From Thermoflexus sp. (GTDB lineage: Bacteria; Chloroflexota; Anaerolineae; Thermoflexales; Thermoflexaceae), in assembly GCF_034432235.1 (NCBI RefSeq), contig NZ_DAOUCJ010000002.1, positions 1-5,713 on the forward strand: 5,713 nucleotides of DNA, in the 5' to 3' direction. Shown one piece after another: positions 5,008 through 5,713 of the stretch. The notes beneath the pieces were generated by a model, which was not told the origin of the DNA, searched no databases, and saw nothing but the letters and a program-made list of their open reading frames with translations. Within the stretch, counting starts at the first letter, position 1; the number at the start of each line of letters is the position of its first letter. The position numbers and the translations under genes are program-made.

Positions 5008-5713
5008 AAGAAGGCGCGCCCCCAGATCCGATAGATCCGGTTCAGCATTCGAACGATCCGACCCCGTCGGACAGCCTCCAGATGCGCCCGCAAGGCTGCA
5101 TACTCTGAGCGCAAGCGATCGTTCTCTACGCGAAGCCCGATCCAATGCAACGCCCTTCGTCGGGCATGGGGCGCATCCGGAGCCATGTGGGGCTCTCGAA
5201 GGAAGGCCTCAATCGGTCGAACCACAACAGACCACCGCAGACGATCGCGCAGAGGCATGGTCTGTCGAGCCAGCTGCTCACGAGAAGGCGGATTGTCCAG
5301 CCAGCTTAACAATGCATCCGCAACCGCGCAGGGGTCACGGGGAGGAACCACACGGGCCAACCCATGGGTCTTCATCAAATCCGCCAGCTCATCCCCAGCG
5401 CTCAGCACACACGGTAGAGAGGCCCAAAGGTAATCCAGCGAACGAGCCCGCACCGCATAACGGCTTTCCAGCGGATGATCATGGAGGCTGATCCCTACGT
5501 CCGCCTCCAGCAAATAAGGCCCTCGCCGATCATAAGGAATCCAATCCAAGAAAAACACATATCGGCCCAGCCAACCTTTTTCCTGACACCACCGGAGAAA
5601 TTGCGCAGCCTTGGACATGGGCGGAACCACCCGTTCATCGTAATGCTGGGCGGCTCCAAAGACCAGCCGGACCTCCGGGTGATGCCGTAGAACTCGCTCC
5701 ATGGCTTCGCCCA
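5004..5713 (-). CDS. GT-B (family 4-like) glycosyltransferase, C-terminal domain, 5' end missing
   Basis: The open frame enters from the right edge and ends at TGA 5006-5004, giving about 235 residues. Most of it is the nucleotide-sugar-binding half of a GT-B enzyme: AMERVLRHHPEVRLVFGA, then YVFFLDWIPYDRRGPYLLEADVGISLH and ESRYAVRARSLDYLWASLP, then GLARVVPPRDPCAVADAL. This resembles a subgroup of family 4 in which an acidic residue (E in PLESRY) and the SLDYLWASLP helix line the donor site. The last ~45 residues form a charged, probably coiled segment (ENDRLRSEYAALRAHLEAV) and a basic amphipathic tail ending in IYRIWGRAFL, possibly for membrane contact. A full enzyme should be near 400 residues, so the acceptor domain is absent. 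Whether it lies beyond the window or has been lost depends on how the repeated ends are interpreted; if they are joined, the protein starts at ATG 122. Its stop overlaps the next gene's start. Confidence 0.85.
   Translation of the reverse strand, partial: GEAMERVLRHHPEVRLVFGAAQHYDERVVPPMSKAAQFLRWCQEKGWLGRYVFFLDWIPYDRRGPYLLEADVGISLHDHPLESRYAVRARSLDYLWASLPCVLSAGDELADLMKTHGLARVVPPRDPCAVADALLSWLDNPPSREQLARQTMPLRDRLRWSVVVRPIEAFLREPHMAPDAPHARRRALHWIGLRVENDRLRSEYAALRAHLEAVRRGRIVRMLNRIYRIWGRAFL
5593..5713. repeat. Right copy of the 121-bp terminal direct repeat
   Basis: This copy is identical to 1-121. It covers the first part of the truncated glycosyltransferase reading frame at this end. Because both copies stop exactly at the window edges, their true outer limits cannot be seen: the real shared sequence could be longer, or the two may be the same stretch of DNA read twice. 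Confidence 0.97.

Noticed and set aside
5008..5145. 46-codon N-terminal extension of the family 2 glycosyltransferase
   Set aside because: The extension overlaps the C-terminus of the upstream gene in another frame and reads as a shadow. The family's N-terminus begins at MKERITIILLTKN, and the ATGA overlap supports the shorter start.
4973..5491. 172-codon plus-strand open frame over the GT-B/GT2 boundary
   Set aside because: It is antisense to real coding sequence with conserved family 4 motifs and has no recognisable domain.
1..5713. A conventional plasmid
   Set aside because: No Rep protein, iteron-like repeats, partition genes, toxin-antitoxin pair or mobilisation gene could be found on either strand.

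Overview
The window is a compact, GC-rich (roughly 60%) stretch with all recognisable genes on the minus strand. In order of transcription they are: the C-terminal half of a GT-B glycosyltransferase (5713→5004), a family-2 glycosyltransferase (5007→4024), an exported GH26-like glycoside hydrolase (4005→2506), a family-4 glycosyltransferase (2502→1156) and a second family-2, WbbL-like glycosyltransferase (1142→198). Gaps are 18, 3 and 13 bp, plus one ATGA stop/start overlap, so this reads as one operon for surface or secreted polysaccharide assembly. The three sugar-transferring enzymes plus the partial one would act on the cytoplasmic side. The hydrolase, which has an N-terminal export signal, would act outside the cell on the same or a related glycan.

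The host is probably a Chloroflexota bacterium (Anaerolineae/Thermoflexia-like). This rests on the style of the glycosyltransferases (basic/coiled C-terminal tail on the GT-B enzyme), on the hydrolase ending in an IWIPMVRR-type tail resembling the LPLV-type tails I recall from extracellular proteins of that phylum, and on the base composition. It is an inference, not an identification.

The unusual part is the ends. Bases 1-121 and 5593-5713 are identical in direct orientation, so the sequence can be closed into a 5,592-bp circle, or it is one unit of a head-to-tail array, or it is an assembly loop. Just inside the left end, between the last glycosyltransferase gene and the repeat, lies a perfect consensus sigma70/sigmaA promoter (TTGACA, 17-bp spacer, TATAAT) pointing on the minus strand into the repeat. 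If the ends are joined, this promoter would drive an in-frame 236-residue version of the GT-B gene that lacks its N-terminal domain, followed by the whole operon and back to itself. No replication, mobilisation, integrase or partition gene is present. There is therefore no sign of an autonomous plasmid or phage, and the biological versus artefactual nature of the circle is the main open question.

There are no RNA genes, CRISPR arrays, insertion sequences or convincing terminators. The only non-coding stretch worth naming is the 76-bp promoter region at 122-197.
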